From VRUE01 sp036403515 (GTDB taxonomy: Bacteria > Actinomycetota > Thermoleophilia > Solirubrobacterales > 70-9), in assembly GCA_036403515.1 (NCBI GenBank), contig DASWQV010000103.1:1-29001 (forward strand): 29,001 nt of DNA, in the 5' to 3' direction. This document shows positions 1 through 9,217 of this stretch, one piece after another (position 1 is the stretch's first letter; every line of letters starts with the position of its first letter). Position numbers and translations under genes: made by a program. The notes beneath the pieces were generated by a model, which worked only from the letters and a program-made list of their open reading frames with translations, was not told the origin of the DNA and made no database searches.

Positions 1-1167
1 CACCTCTCCCGCCTGGCGGGCGCCCTGCTCGGTGGCCATGATCGTCGCGTTGGTCTCATCGCGCACCCCGGCGACGATCTCGCGGATCTCCTCGGTGGAG
101 CGGATCGAGCGCTCGGCGAGCTTGCGGACCTCGGCGGCGACAACCGCAAAGCCCTTGCCTGCGTCGCCTGCGCGGGCGGCCTCGATCGCCGCGTTCAGGG
201 CCAGCAGGTTGGTCTGCTCGGCGATCTCGTTGATCAGCTCGAGCACCTCGCCGATCTTTTGGCTGCGCTCGCCGAGGGCAAGCGAGCGCTCCGAGATCGC
301 CTGCACCTGCTCCTGCATGTCGCGCATCAGATCGCCGGTCTGCTCGGCTGCCGCCGAGCCTGCCTTGGCGTTGTCGGCGATCGAGGTCGCGGTCGCGGTC
401 AGCTCTTCTGCCGTGGTCGCCGCCTCGGCCACCGCCGAGGACTGCTCGCTGGTGGCGGTGGCGGTCTCGGCGATCGCCGCCTCCATCTCCCTTGCCATCG
501 GCGCCAGGACGGCGGCCGCGGCGCTAATTTGATTCAGCAGCCTGTTGACCAAGCGCACCACGTAGACGCCGATCGCGATCGCGAGGGCGGCCGCCAGCAG
601 GGCTGCGACGATTGCCGCGGTGCCGGCGCTCGAGGCGGTGCTATCGGCGTTGGCCGAAGCGTCCGCCGCCCGCGCGGCCAGCCGACGGTTGAAGGCGTCG
701 ACGCGGCGCTCGACCTTCTCGACCTGGGCCTCGTAGGGGAGCACGCCTTCGTCGAAGCCGGCGGTCCCGGCGACCGGCGCCAGCTGGTTGCGGAAGATCG
801 ATTCGAGCTGGCGCTGTTCGCCTCTGATCGCCGCGACGACTCCAGCTTCGCCGGCATCGAGGCCCGGGCTTTCCTTGAGCGAGTTGAGGCTCTGGAAGAG
901 GCTCTTCTTCACCTGGGCGAGGTCGGCCAGGTCGGCCGGGTCGGCATCGCCGCCGTAGGCGTCGGCGATCCCTCCCTCGTCGGTTATGTCGGTGCGGACC
1001 TGCTGGGCGAGGAACTGGGTCTGACTCTCGGCGAGCGCCTCCTTGTCGGCGTCGTTGGCCGCGCCGTAGCGCCAGACCGCTATACCGACCGCGAGGGCGA
1101 CCAGGAGCACGAGCGCGGTGACCGCGACCGCTATCCGCTTTGCGGGCCCCTGGAGTCGCGCGTCCAC
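1..1167 (-). CDS. Methyl-accepting chemotaxis protein, C-terminus beyond the window
   Basis: Membrane chemoreceptor that would control the CheA/CheW kinase complex. Read on the minus strand, the frame is open from a stop at 1219-1221 to the left edge. The first usable in-frame start is GTG at 1167; no good Shine-Dalgarno is visible. Residues about 10-31 form a first membrane helix (AVAVTALVLLVALAVGIAVW). A periplasmic helical region of about 150 residues follows, then a second membrane helix near residues 183-203. The cytoplasmic part contains the highly conserved MCP hairpin tip near residues 310-347 (IAEQTNLLALNAAIEAARAG, then GKGFAVVAAEVRKLAERS). I see no clear HAMP domain or ligand-binding family. 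It lies 70 bp downstream of a receiver-GGDEF gene on the same strand, which suggests a small signalling operon. The family assignment is very secure; the start is less so. Confidence 0.93.
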   Translation of the reverse strand, partial: MDARLQGPAKRIAVAVTALVLLVALAVGIAVWRYGAANDADKEALAESQTQFLAQQVRTDITDEGGIADAYGGDADPADLADLAQVKKSLFQSLNSLKESPGLDAGEAGVVAAIRGEQRQLESIFRNQLAPVAGTAGFDEGVLPYEAQVEKVERRVDAFNRRLAARAADASANADSTASSAGTAAIVAALLAAALAIAIGVYVVRLVNRLLNQISAAAAVLAPMAREMEAAIAETATATSEQSSAVAEAATTAEELTATATSIADNAKAGSAAAEQTGDLMRDMQEQVQAISERSLALGERSQKIGEVLELINEIAEQTNLLALNAAIEAARAGDAGKGFAVVAAEVRKLAERSIRSTEEIREIVAGVRDETNATIMATEQGARQAGEV

Positions 1168-1237
1168 GAGGTCGCCATCGTAGTCGCGGTCCCCGACGTT
1201 TCCGCCGGCTGTGGCGGATTACGGACGGAGGTTCGAG

Positions 1238-2158
1238 CTATGCGCCGGCGGCGATCTCATAGGTGGTGTCCGAGCGCCGCTTGGCCGCGTACATCGCCTT
1301 GTCGGCTCGCTCGAGCAGGCGCTCGGGCTTCTCGCCGCTCTCACCGAGGGCGATTCCGATGCTGGGAGTGAGCGAGACCTGCTCCCCCTCGAGGCTGGCT
1401 GGGCTGCGTACGGCCTCGGTCAATCGCTCGGCGATGTCGGCGGCCTCCTCGGGCCCGCCGACCTCCCTGACCAAGACGGTGAACTCGTCCCCGCCAAAGC
1501 GGCTGACGGTGTCGCCGGGGCGAACCCAGGAGAGCAGGCGGCCGGCCATGTCGCGCAGCAGCGCGTCTCCAGCCAGGTGCCCCAGCCGGTCGTTGACTCC
1601 CTTGAAACCGTCCAGATCGATGAAGAAGATCCCGACGAACGACTCCTGGCGCTCGCTCTGGGCCAGCGCGTAGGTCAGCCGGTCGGTGAAGAGCATGCGA
1701 TTGGGCAAGCCGGTGAGCGAATCGTGCAGGGCGCGATGGGCGAGCTGCTGCTCCGAGCGGCCGCGCTCGATCGCGAAGCGGACCGAGCGGCAGAGCTGGG
1801 CGCTGTCCATCTGGCCCTTCATCAGGTAGTCCTGCGCCCCAGCCTGAACTGCCTTGATCCCACGCCCGGCGTCGTTGTCGGCCGTGACGACCACAACCGG
1901 CGCCTCCGGCGCAACGTTTTTGATCTCCATCAGGCCCTCGAGCCGGTCGGCATCGGGCAGCGTCAGGTCGAGCAGGATGCAGGCGACCCTTTCGGTCCCC
2001 AGGTGCTCCTTCGCCTCAGCCAGCGTCCCGACGTGGACAACCTCGAACTCGGCGCCGCCATCCTGAAGCATCCGCTCCACGATCATCGCCTGAGACCGGT
2101 TGTCCTCCACCAGCAGGACCTGGGCCGGGGGAGCCTGAGCAGTTTGGGAAGCGAACAT
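1238..2158 (-). CDS. Response regulator with diguanylate cyclase (REC-GGDEF)
   Basis: A 306-aa two-domain cytoplasmic regulator: an N-terminal phosphoreceiver (about residues 12-130) and a C-terminal GGDEF domain (about 140-300) that would make cyclic di-GMP from two GTP. The receiver has the acidic pair E18-D19, the phosphoacceptor D64 in ILLDLTLPD, a Thr in VVTAD, and K114 in YLMKG. The cyclase domain begins with the usual DSLTGLPNR and has an intact GGDEF at residues 222-226. Five residues upstream is an RxxD (R213-D216), the product-inhibition I-site. All catalytic residues look intact, so it should be active. The ATG at 2158 gives a complete receiver; no strong ribosome site precedes it. 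The downstream chemoreceptor gene is on the same strand. No kinase gene is visible in the window. Confidence 0.95.
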   Translation of the reverse strand: MFASQTAQAPPAQVLLVEDNRSQAMIVERMLQDGGAEFEVVHVGTLAEAKEHLGTERVACILLDLTLPDADRLEGLMEIKNVAPEAPVVVVTADNDAGRGIKAVQAGAQDYLMKGQMDSAQLCRSVRFAIERGRSEQQLAHRALHDSLTGLPNRMLFTDRLTYALAQSERQESFVGIFFIDLDGFKGVNDRLGHLAGDALLRDMAGRLLSWVRPGDTVSRFGGDEFTVLVREVGGPEEAADIAERLTEAVRSPASLEGEQVSLTPSIGIALGESGEKPERLLERADKAMYAAKRRSDTTYEIAAGA

Positions 2159-2297
2159 CAGCGGAGTGGCGAAGTGCCGTTACGACGAAGAGCGAAATGC
2201 TACTGCGCAGCCGAGTCGAGCCCCGGGCAACGGTCGTGAAACCGCGCTAACGCTGCGTGGGCCAGCGTCGATCATGCGCCTTTCGATGCAACTCAGG

Positions 2298-2389
2298 TTA
2301 CGTCGGAGTGTCGGAGCCGAACCGATTGACCGCCCGCTGCATCTTCTCGAGACCGTAGAAACGGCGCGCCCACCACCGTATTGAGTCGA
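2298..2389 (-). pseudogene. C-terminal remnant of a small membrane-protein gene (copy of the 9295-9639 gene end)
   Basis: On the minus strand this stretch reads RWWARRFYGLEKMQRAVNRF followed by GSDTPT and a TAA stop. That is nearly the same as the last 26 residues of the protein encoded at 9295-9579 (WWARRFYGPKKMQRAINRFG, then SDTPT). DNA similarity runs through about 75 bp up to 2372. No start codon or upstream membrane segments accompany it, because the reading frame runs straight into the end of the secreted-protein gene at 2390. It is therefore a gene fragment, not a complete gene. Its twin also sits beside a paralogue of the same secreted protein, so the two families appear to have travelled together. 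Confidence 0.7.
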
Positions 2390-3274
2390 CTAGCTCAGGC
2401 CAAACAGTTCTGAGAATTCCCGCTCAGTCCTCGGCTTCGCGAGGTTGGCCGTGAAGGTCGGGCCGGTGAGGGCAGTGCTTTCGACCCCGGGAAGAGCAAC
2501 GCTCAGCGTCCCCGACCATTCTGTCGAGCCATCCGCGTTGCGTTTGAAGGAGGCGGTGCCAGCGAAAGGCCTGGGAGGGCTGACCGTCGCGGAGCTGAGA
2601 TCCTCCAAAGCATCAAAGCTCTTTGGCTTGCCTTCGGCCAGAGCCGATCGACTAATGCGCAGTGCTCCATGTCGCTCCGATGTTCCAGCAATGAAGAACC
2701 GCAATGGAAGTAGCTCAGAACCAATGGCGATAAAGACGACCTGGCTGTGCGGCGTAAAGGCGCCCAGAGCGGTCGGCAGACTGGCGGCGTTCTCGGGATG
2801 CCTGTCAGGCACATCCGGACATTTCCATGAGCGCGGAGAAGCCATGGCGCCGTGCACCCGATGTGCGTTGAGTCGCGTGTAATCACTCTCGCCACGAAAT
2901 TTGATCGACCCAATAAAGGCTCCGCTGCGGACCACCTGCTCGCGGCCTTTGCAGGACTTAGGTGGCCGCAGGCGGTCAACCGATCCATCCGGCTTGAATC
3001 GGGCGCTTATCCTGCCAAGTTTCCCAAGGCCGAACTGAATGCGTCCATCTACAAGCGAACCCCCGCCGCTGTAGGTCACCGTCCCTTCGCCGCTCCGTGC
3101 TGTGAGACTGGCCCTTCCCCGGTTTACTTCGAAGTGAATCGAATAGCCATTACTTGCCTTCCGTGAGAACTCAGCTTGTGCTTCAGGCCCGTCAAAGCTG
3201 ACGCTCGACGCCGGATCACTCGCAAGACACACTCCAGGACAAGCGCCAAAGATCAGCAAGCCCACGATAGGCAT
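2390..3274 (-). CDS. Secreted protein of unknown function, copy A of a two-member family
   Basis: I do not recognise a named family. From the ATG at 3274 the protein has 294 residues and begins with a hydrophobic export signal (MPIVGLLIFGACPGVCLA), so it is probably secreted or cell-surface. The frame extends back to a GTG at 3454, but that would place about 60 polar residues ahead of the signal and overlap the next upstream frame, so I prefer the internal start. The mature part looks beta-rich. It shares two blocks with the gene at 9777-10850: LGRISARFKPDG near a SCKGR motif, and PPRPFAGTASFKR...W(S/T)G.L......LTGP(T/S)F(T/S)A near the C-terminus. The conserved cysteine in CKG occurs in both copies. 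Ribosome-site evidence for the start is weak. Confidence 0.65.
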   Translation of the reverse strand: MPIVGLLIFGACPGVCLASDPASSVSFDGPEAQAEFSRKASNGYSIHFEVNRGRASLTARSGEGTVTYSGGGSLVDGRIQFGLGKLGRISARFKPDGSVDRLRPPKSCKGREQVVRSGAFIGSIKFRGESDYTRLNAHRVHGAMASPRSWKCPDVPDRHPENAASLPTALGAFTPHSQVVFIAIGSELLPLRFFIAGTSERHGALRISRSALAEGKPKSFDALEDLSSATVSPPRPFAGTASFKRNADGSTEWSGTLSVALPGVESTALTGPTFTANLAKPRTEREFSELFGLS

Positions 3275-3356
3275 GGTGAGATGACGCAACAAGACGAGCA
3301 ACCTTCGCCGAGCCGCGGAAAGGCCGAGGGAATGTCCCCGACAGATGCTCACCGCT

Positions 3357-3611
3357 TTACCGAGGAGGCGGAAAATTCCGCTGGTCACGTTTCGGCTCAT
3401 GCCAAAGGATTTCCGCATCCCATATAAAGAGCTCCGCCAAGATGAGGGCCGCACCCGCGACTGCCAACACGAGATCGATCATTCTTTTCGGAGCATACGG
3501 CTTTTCGAACCTTCGGCTCAGCCGTGCCGTGCCAACGAGCGCCGCATAAGTAACTGTGGCCTCGCGCCACCATTGGACGCTCCGGCAACTCATCGTAAGC
3601 CTGCGGCTCAC
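3357..3611 (-). CDS. Possible small single-pass membrane protein
   Basis: An 84-codon minus-strand frame just upstream of the secreted-protein gene. Its second half has a convincing membrane helix (MIDLVLAVAGAALILAELFI) preceded by a basic stretch (RRFEKPYAPKR), which predicts an inside-positive orientation. It ends 83 bp before the preferred start of the secreted protein at 3274, so both could lie in one transcript. I do not recognise a family, and the N-terminal third is unremarkable, so the true start may be internal. It could be a chance frame. Confidence 0.3.
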   Translation of the reverse strand: MSRRLTMSCRSVQWWREATVTYAALVGTARLSRRFEKPYAPKRMIDLVLAVAGAALILAELFIWDAEILWHEPKRDQRNFPPPR

Positions 3612-3791
3612 CGGTAGGCCCTTGAAATAGTTATTGCGGCCGGCGGCCGGCGTTTCTAGCTTTCCGAGTCCAAAGCGGTCCAGCAGGCCATTCCCCGAAG
3701 CTGGTGACCAGTGCGCAGGCTGGCACGAAACGCAGACCTCCAGCCGAATTCTCCCGGAACCAAGGTCGAGCCGCTAAAAGTCAGACGACAG

Positions 3792-3941
3792 CTACATGCA
3801 CAAGCGCCGACTTCTGCGCAGAATCATCGACCGAATCAGCACACGTCCCCGCCGGCCACCCTTGGCCACGGCGATGGTCATCAGAATTACGCCAACCACC
3901 GAGCGAATTGAGTCATATGCGGGGTCCTTGATGACTCTCAT
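3792..3941 (-). CDS. Possible 49-aa small protein
   Basis: A short minus-strand frame starting at ATG 3941, about 40 bp after the VapC45-like toxin gene. It encodes a short hydrophobic stretch (VVGVILMTIAVA) followed by a very basic tail. An AAGGAG sequence lies immediately before the ATG, too close to be an ideal ribosome site. No family is recognised. The surrounding 3612-3980 interval holds nothing else I can support; this frame may be fortuitous. Confidence 0.2.
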   Translation of the reverse strand: MRVIKDPAYDSIRSVVGVILMTIAVAKGGRRGRVLIRSMILRRSRRLCM

Positions 3942-3980
3942 CTCCTTTTAAGCGAAGCGGTCTTGTCCTTCCTTGAGGAA

Positions 3981-4388
3981 CTATGGCCAAAGGCGCCTAA
4001 GCCCGTGACGGTACACGCCGTAGATGTAGGGACCTGGCTTTTTCGCTTGGCGCAGGATGCGATGTCGGTTTTCAGCGAAACGCGCGGTCTGCTCGCTGCC
4101 TCGAAGCTTGGCGGTCGTCAAGCAGAAGACGCGGACCGCTGCATCATTTAGGGCGTCGCGCTCTGCTGGTCGACGCCGAATCGCGTCGTCCTTGGTCAAG
4201 ACAACCCAGTCGTTCTTGCCGGCGTCACGGAGCCAGGTCTCGTCGGCGAGGCGCTGTGCCTGCTTCTCGCCGTAAATATCTGCCATTGAATGGACTGTCA
4301 GGCCGACAGCACGCAGTCCCCCAACGATGCTCTTGCCGAGACTGCGGTCAACGAAGAACTCGACCGACTTTTCGCTTCGAGGGGGCAT
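3981..4388 (-). CDS. vapC45: VapC45-like toxin with PIN-like domain
   Basis: Predicted ribonuclease toxin of the PIN-like VapC45 family. From the ATG at 4388 it has 135 residues; a TTG at 4397 would give 138, the size of M. tuberculosis VapC45. The first strand carries the acidic residue expected of the fold (FFVDRSLGKSI). A second acidic cluster is in VVLTKDDAIRRRP, and the strand-turn-helix VRVFCLTTAKLRG follows. It ends with the basic tail GVYRHGLRRLWP. The gene lies 41 bp downstream of a DUF433 antitoxin gene on the same strand, the order known for VapB45-VapC45. Assignment rests on this pairing and the domain pattern. Toxicity is inferred. Confidence 0.8.
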   Translation of the reverse strand: MPPRSEKSVEFFVDRSLGKSIVGGLRAVGLTVHSMADIYGEKQAQRLADETWLRDAGKNDWVVLTKDDAIRRRPAERDALNDAAVRVFCLTTAKLRGSEQTARFAENRHRILRQAKKPGPYIYGVYRHGLRRLWP

Positions 4389-4428
4389 TGCCGCCAACTA
4401 TCTGACGCGGCGTCCCCGTGGCGGCGGT

Positions 4429-5130
4429 TCAGGCCGCCGCTCGGGTTGCGACCCGGATTACGTCCTCGACCTGTTCAGGGGGGACGCTGAAATCGACCGC
4501 GATCTCTTTGACCGAATCACCGGCCTGGAATCGATCGACGAGGTCCTCGACGCGCGCTCCACCGTGAACGACAAGCGGCAGACCAAACGCGACTTTTGGA
4601 TCGACGACTACCTCGGCATTTGCGTAGGTAGGCAGGCGCATCGAGTCAGCCCACCCGTCGCCTCCGTAATGGATTCGCTTGAGGTAGTCCTTGACGACTC
4701 CGGAGAACTGCCGTTGCTGGGTGCGCACGACCACGAGCTCCATTACCTCGCGTTCGCCCCGCTTGTTCGCATAGTCGAAAAGCACCTCGGCCCCATCGGT
4801 GAAGAGACGCTTCGAGGCAAGGGCGTGCTCGACGCCGATCTCCTTTGCGAGGACATCGACAGCAGGGCGAATCCGCTGGAGTGGCACGCCGGCTCGCCTG
4901 AAGCTAGAGAGGACAAAGGCCTCAGCGAAGCCGATGAAAGGCACGGTGGCTTGGCGTCCATGAGCCGGAAAGCAGGTGATCAGGGGGTGCTTCGCCTCCG
5001 GAGGGCGTGCCCACCAGTGGACGGTCGACTTCGGGACGTCCAGGTAGGCGGCCGTCTCTCGCAGCGTGAAAATGGCGCGGGCGATCCTCGGGTCGTCTGT
5101 GCCAATTTGCGCTTTCTGTCTTCTGGACAT
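4429..5130 (-). CDS. vapB45: VapB45-like antitoxin (HTH plus DUF433)
   Basis: A 233-aa protein from the ATG at 5130, which is preceded by AAGGGG 11 bases upstream. The frame runs to 5265, but the extra residues are low-complexity and overlap a repeat. The N-terminal part is a MerR-like helix-turn-helix (FTLRETAAYLDVPKSTVHWW). The C-terminal quarter is a DUF433 domain (PLVVHGGARVEDLVDRFQAG, then VKEIAVDFSVPPEQVEDVI). This two-domain build matches VapB45, which neutralises VapC45 and represses its own operon. The middle region (about residues 60-170) is the helical linker typical of the longer members. Operator sites upstream cannot be picked out by eye. Confidence 0.82.
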   Translation of the reverse strand: MSRRQKAQIGTDDPRIARAIFTLRETAAYLDVPKSTVHWWARPPEAKHPLITCFPAHGRQATVPFIGFAEAFVLSSFRRAGVPLQRIRPAVDVLAKEIGVEHALASKRLFTDGAEVLFDYANKRGEREVMELVVVRTQQRQFSGVVKDYLKRIHYGGDGWADSMRLPTYANAEVVVDPKVAFGLPLVVHGGARVEDLVDRFQAGDSVKEIAVDFSVPPEQVEDVIRVATRAAA

Positions 5131-5271
5131 CTTGATCGGAGCCCCTTGGACCGGTCGAAGTCGTTCGCCAGCGATCGTATCGGCACCCGCGGTCGCGGGA
5201 TGAGCTGGACTTAGTCCTAGTCCTGAGCTTGTGGGCTGGTCGCTACGGGTGGGGGATCGGTGCATCGGACT

Positions 5272-5457
5272 TGACGTGCCGCTCGCATCTGGGGCCGCCG
5301 GCGAAATCTCGGCTCTCCACGAGGACTCTGTGCCAATAGCCGATATCCAGCACCCGAACTGCGATACCTGCCCAACAGGCCTCGGAAGCCTGAGCTCACC
5401 GAGGATTGGTTGCGGCGAGAGCCCAAACGAGAACTAAAAGACCCGCGATAAGTGAGT
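5272..5457. repeat. Diverged repeat copy 1 (partner near the tRNA-Phe gene at 22825-23206)
   Basis: This otherwise gene-free stretch is related to the DNA just inside the tRNA-Phe gene. Exact shared blocks include 31 bases at 5416-5446 versus 23161-23191 and 14 bases at 5324-5337 versus 22864-22877, with weaker similarity between and around them. The second copy carries about 200 extra bases between the two halves. Copy 1 stops where the broken exonuclease-BRCT gene begins, as if the repeat interrupted that gene. I see no protein or RNA assignable to it. Confidence 0.7.
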
Positions 5458-6025
5458 TCCAAAATAGCCTTGAGGTGCTTGAGCGGACGATCGAGGATCG
5501 TCATCTCAACTCGGTCGAGCGCGAGGAACTTATCGCCGCGGCGGCGATGTTGGGAATCGACGAGCAGGGACTTCATCGTCTTCATGGCGACTACCTAGAT
5601 CACCTCATCTCCGTGGCCAGGCGCGACGGCGAAATCACCGCCCGGGAGCGCGAGGACCTCTGCCTCGTCGGTCAGACTCTCGGAAGTCTCCGACCTCGAC
5701 ATGCGGATGGACCAGCCGCGTGCCTCAGTTCCGGTGTACGGCGGAGGAGCGGCACGGGCAACCGGGCTCGCCGGGCAAACCGTCTGCTTCACGGGTGCCC
5801 TTACCTGTCACCACGACGGCGAGTTGATGACCCGCCAGAAGGCAAACCGACCTAGCAACCGACGCCGGGCTGACGGTGTTACCCCGAGTCACTAAGAAGC
5901 TCGACCTCCTCGTCATGGCCGACCCCGACTCGATATCCGGCAAGGCCAAACAAGCTCGCGAGTACGGCATGAGACTGATCGCCGAGACGGCGTTCTGGGA
6001 GATGATCGGCGTCGAAGTTCGTTAG
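5458..6025 (+). pseudogene. 5'-truncated, twice-frameshifted exonuclease-BRCT (DnaQ-like) gene
   Basis: Three plus-strand frames must be joined to read one protein. Frame one (about 5470-5690) encodes a TerB-like helical linker (LEVLERTIEDRHLNSVEREE ... YLDHLISVARRDGEITAREREDL). Frame two (about 5686-5845) starts a BRCT domain (GLAGQTVCFTGAL, then DGELMTRQKA). Frame three (about 5850-6025) completes it (LATDAGLTVLPRVTKKLDLL ... AFWEMIGVEVR, stop TAG). This order matches the C-terminal half of actinobacterial DnaQ-type exonucleases with a BRCT tail. The exonuclease domain is absent: its place is taken by the repeat ending near 5457. At least two indels (near 5685 and 5845) and the missing 5' half make this a dead gene. 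Confidence 0.82.
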
Positions 6026-6040
6026 ACCCCGTGCTCACGG

Positions 6041-9000
6041 TCAAGCGCGCCGGCGATCATGCGGCAGTCGATCCGCCAGCAAATCGAAGTACCGCTGACG
6101 CCGCCACGCCTCCAGGTCGCCGATCACATACAGCCGCCTCCGCGCCCGGCTGACCGCGACGTTCAGCAGGTTCGGCTTGCTCGCCGCCCAGGCCCGGGCT
6201 CCCTCGCGGGCGGGTTCTGAGCCAAGCACGAGAATCACGATGTCGGCCTCCTTGCCCTGGGCGGTGTGAATGGTCCCCGCGCGCAAGCCGCGGTGTCGCC
6301 AGCGACGTTGCTCAAGCTGGCGGGCGACGTCGCGGAAGGGGCCGATCGCCATCACCTGCGTGAGGTCGAAGTCGATCTCGTCGAGATGGGCGAGGATCCG
6401 GTCGACCTCCTCGCCCTCGGCGGGGATCCAGTTTCCTTGCGAGGCGTCTGAGCTGACATCGATCCACTTGCTTTGGGGAAGGGTCGGATGGCGGGTGGCG
6501 AAGTCCCGGCCGAGCGCCGGGTCGGTGGCCTCGATCATCAGCCCGTCGTAGGCGATCTGGTTGGAGAGGCCGAACATCGGCTCGTCGCAGCGGCGGTGGA
6601 CGGTCAGGGGCGCACCGACCCAGAGTGGCCGCTCTGCCCCCGGCAGCGTCGTGCCGAAGCGGTTGAGGCGATCGGCGACGCCCTGTACCGAGGTACGGCC
6701 GGTCAGCCACTCTTCCTCGACGCCGTAGTGCTCTCGAATCGCCTGCTCGGCCCTGAACGGGACCGTCGTGATCGGCTCCAGCTGCTGGGGGTCGCCGACG
6801 ATCACCGCCCGCTGGCAGCGCCACAGCGCTCCGACCGCGCTCTGCGGCGTGGCTTGGCCGGCCTCATCGACCGCCAGCCAGCCGAGCGCCTCGCGGCCGA
6901 GCCGCCCGAACAGCCGCCCCACCGAGGCAAAGGTCGTCGAGACAACCGGGACGAGCAGGAAGAGCGCCTGCCATGCGGCTCGCGCCGCATCCGCGGATAG
7001 GTCCGCCGGGGCCCTGCCAGAGAGGATGTCCATCGCCCCGTCGAGAGTTTGGCGCATCGGCTTCGCGGCGTGAACGAGAAACGCCCTGTGGAGGTCGAGC
7101 GCCGCCAGGAACAGCTCGGTGCGGGCTTCGTTCAACTCGGTATCGGTCCACGGCGCCTGCCGCTCACGCGCCACGCGTTCACCCCGCCACCCCTCGTCAG
7201 GCATGAGGGCACCGGTCCGCTCGCGGTAGCGCGCCAGAACCCGACCAGCCGCGTCGTGCTCCTTCTCGATCGCCGCGAGCACAGCGCCTGCTTCGGTGTG
7301 CGCCCGCACCTCACTCTCCAGCACCCGCAGCTCCTCGCCGACCTCATCCAAGGTCGTGTCCAGCGCGGCGATCGCGGCGGCGAGCTCCTCGTCGCGCTCG
7401 CGCCAGGCGGCCCGGGCGCGGAACCTGATCACCGAGGGGCGCCTGCGCAGCTCCGCCTCGCGAGCCTCGACGCGGCGGCGGCGCTCGTCCTCGCGCGTGC
7501 GCTGCAGAGATGAAAGCTCCTCGCGCCGCGGCAGCGATGCCTGGACCCGCTCGCCTGCTGCCCGCTCCCCGGCACGGGCCCCCTCGAGGTCTGACTCAAG
7601 CCCGGCAACCCGGTGGAGCGCCGCTGCCACCTGGAGGCGGTCCTCGCGGATCGCTCTCGCCCGATCACGAGCCCGCTCGAACGCCGCCACGGCCTCCGCC
7701 CAGGACGGTCCCTCAGGGTTGTCCTCCCAGTTGTCGAGGAGGTCGCGCAGACCCGTAGGCGGCGGCGGGCGGTTGTCGCCCTCTTTGCGTCGTTCGGTCC
7801 ACCAGACCGCGTTGACGAAGTCCTTGCGATTCTGGCTGTTGCCGAGCCGCGCGGCGACCAGCGCCCAGGCGCCGCCCGAGGGCCGCCCGGCGCTCATCGC
7901 CCGCTCGGCCAGGGCCGGGAAGTAATCGATCCCCTCCGCCCGCTCGCGCCAGTGACCGTCGACAGCCTCGCTCGACGGGATCTCGAGCGTGACGTTCTCG
8001 ACCGCCCCGTTGTTGCTGGACGCCAAGACCAGCTCGAACCCGGTCAGCTCGGGCCTCAGCCGATGGATCACGCGCCGATAGGAGTCGTCTCCCAGCGATC
8101 GGGGTCGTCCATGAAAGCCTCCGCGGGATCGGCCAGCGCCGCCAGCCGCTCCGCCCGTTCGGTGACCAGCGCCGCGACCAGGTCGCGCAGCATCGTCGTC
8201 TTGCCGGTGCCGGGCGGTCCGTTGACGGCGAACAGGTGCCCACCGGCGCGGGGCATCGCGATCGCCTCGTCGATGGCGAGCTGCTGGCCGAGGGCCAACG
8301 GCTGCCGCGGCCCCGCCGGCCAACGACCGAGGGGCAGCCGCTCGGGATCGGTAGCGCGGCGAACATCGTCGAGGCGCGGGCGCACGTCGATGCGGCGGTC
8401 GACGTCGATCTCGGCGCTGGGCTGTAGGTAGTCGCGCAGGGCAGCGCCGACCTCGCCCGCGCCCGCCGCAGCGGTAACGCGGGCGAGGTCGTCGGCGATG
8501 AAGCTGTTGAGGAAGTCGTGCTCGACCGCGCCGCCGCTCCGCCGCCTGTCGATTTCACTGCTGACCCGGACGCCCGAGATGGGCAGCACACCGTCCACCC
8601 CCAAAGCCGCGATCGCTCCCTCGCGGCACTCGGTGAGGATGCCCCAATCGAGGATGACCGGCTTACGTTGCTCCTCGGTCCTGCCAAGAAGCGTTTCCTC
8701 CAGACCTGAGGCAAAACCACGTTCGATGTCGGCGAAGCCGTCGAGCCATCCGGCAGCCGCCGGTCCCGGATCGAGGGCACGCGCCGTCGCCCAGGCGCAG
8801 GCCGAGAGCACCGCAGAGCTCTCGAGCAGGATGCCCTTCTCCGAAACCGCGAAACCCAGCAGGGCGCTCTGGCCCGAGGGTTGCTCCTCGTAGCTGTCGG
8901 GGGCGGGAGGAAAGACGTCCTTCAACGCTGAGAAGACCGCTCCGCGCGGGTAGAGGCCGACGTAGACAGTGTGCCGCCACGCCTGGTCCTTGGTGAGCCG

Positions 9001-9189
9001 GGTGGCCTGGACGGGGTGCCCGGGATTCCAGGGCAGCGGCTCGGCGGGAGCGACGTCGAACACCTGCTGCGCCGGGCGTTTCTGTGGGATCGCCGGCGGG
9101 CTGAACATCTCCACCGCCCGCCAGAACTCAAGGATCGCCCGCATGAAGCGCTCGACGATACTTGCGCGCTTAGCGCGCGAGCGGCTCAT
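6041..9189 (-). pseudogene. Upf1-like SF1 DNA/RNA helicase, split by one frameshift
   Basis: Two overlapping minus-strand frames together encode one helicase of about 1,050 residues. The upstream frame (9189 to 8068) holds a long N-terminal domain and Walker A (VNGPPGTGKTTMLRDLVAAL). It stops at a TGA shortly after DPDRWETT. The sense of the protein continues in the other frame (about 8090 to 6041) with motif Ia (LASSNNGAVENVTLEIP), a long coiled-coil arm, motif II (LAVDEAGQATPQSAVGAL), motif III (VIVGDPQQLEP) and the C-terminal motifs (IHTAQGKEADIVILVLG and LLNVAVSRARRRLYVIGD). All ATPase motifs are intact apart from the single frame change between about 8110 and 8068, and no slippery heptamer is obvious there. 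It could be a recent pseudogene, a sequencing error or, less likely, a frameshifted product. The start is ATG 9189. A defence role is possible but not shown. Confidence 0.85.
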
Positions 9190-9217
9190 ACCTGGCCCAT
9201 TGCCAGAAAGACAGGAG

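Noticed and set aside
259..1371. A 370-codon plus-strand frame opposite the chemoreceptor gene
   Set aside because: It is the GC-skew shadow of the MCP, whose hairpin motif is unmistakable on the minus strand.
8068..8110. Programmed frameshifting of the helicase
   Set aside because: No slippery heptamer and no strong downstream structure are evident; a mutation or sequencing error is simpler, so I annotated a pseudogene.
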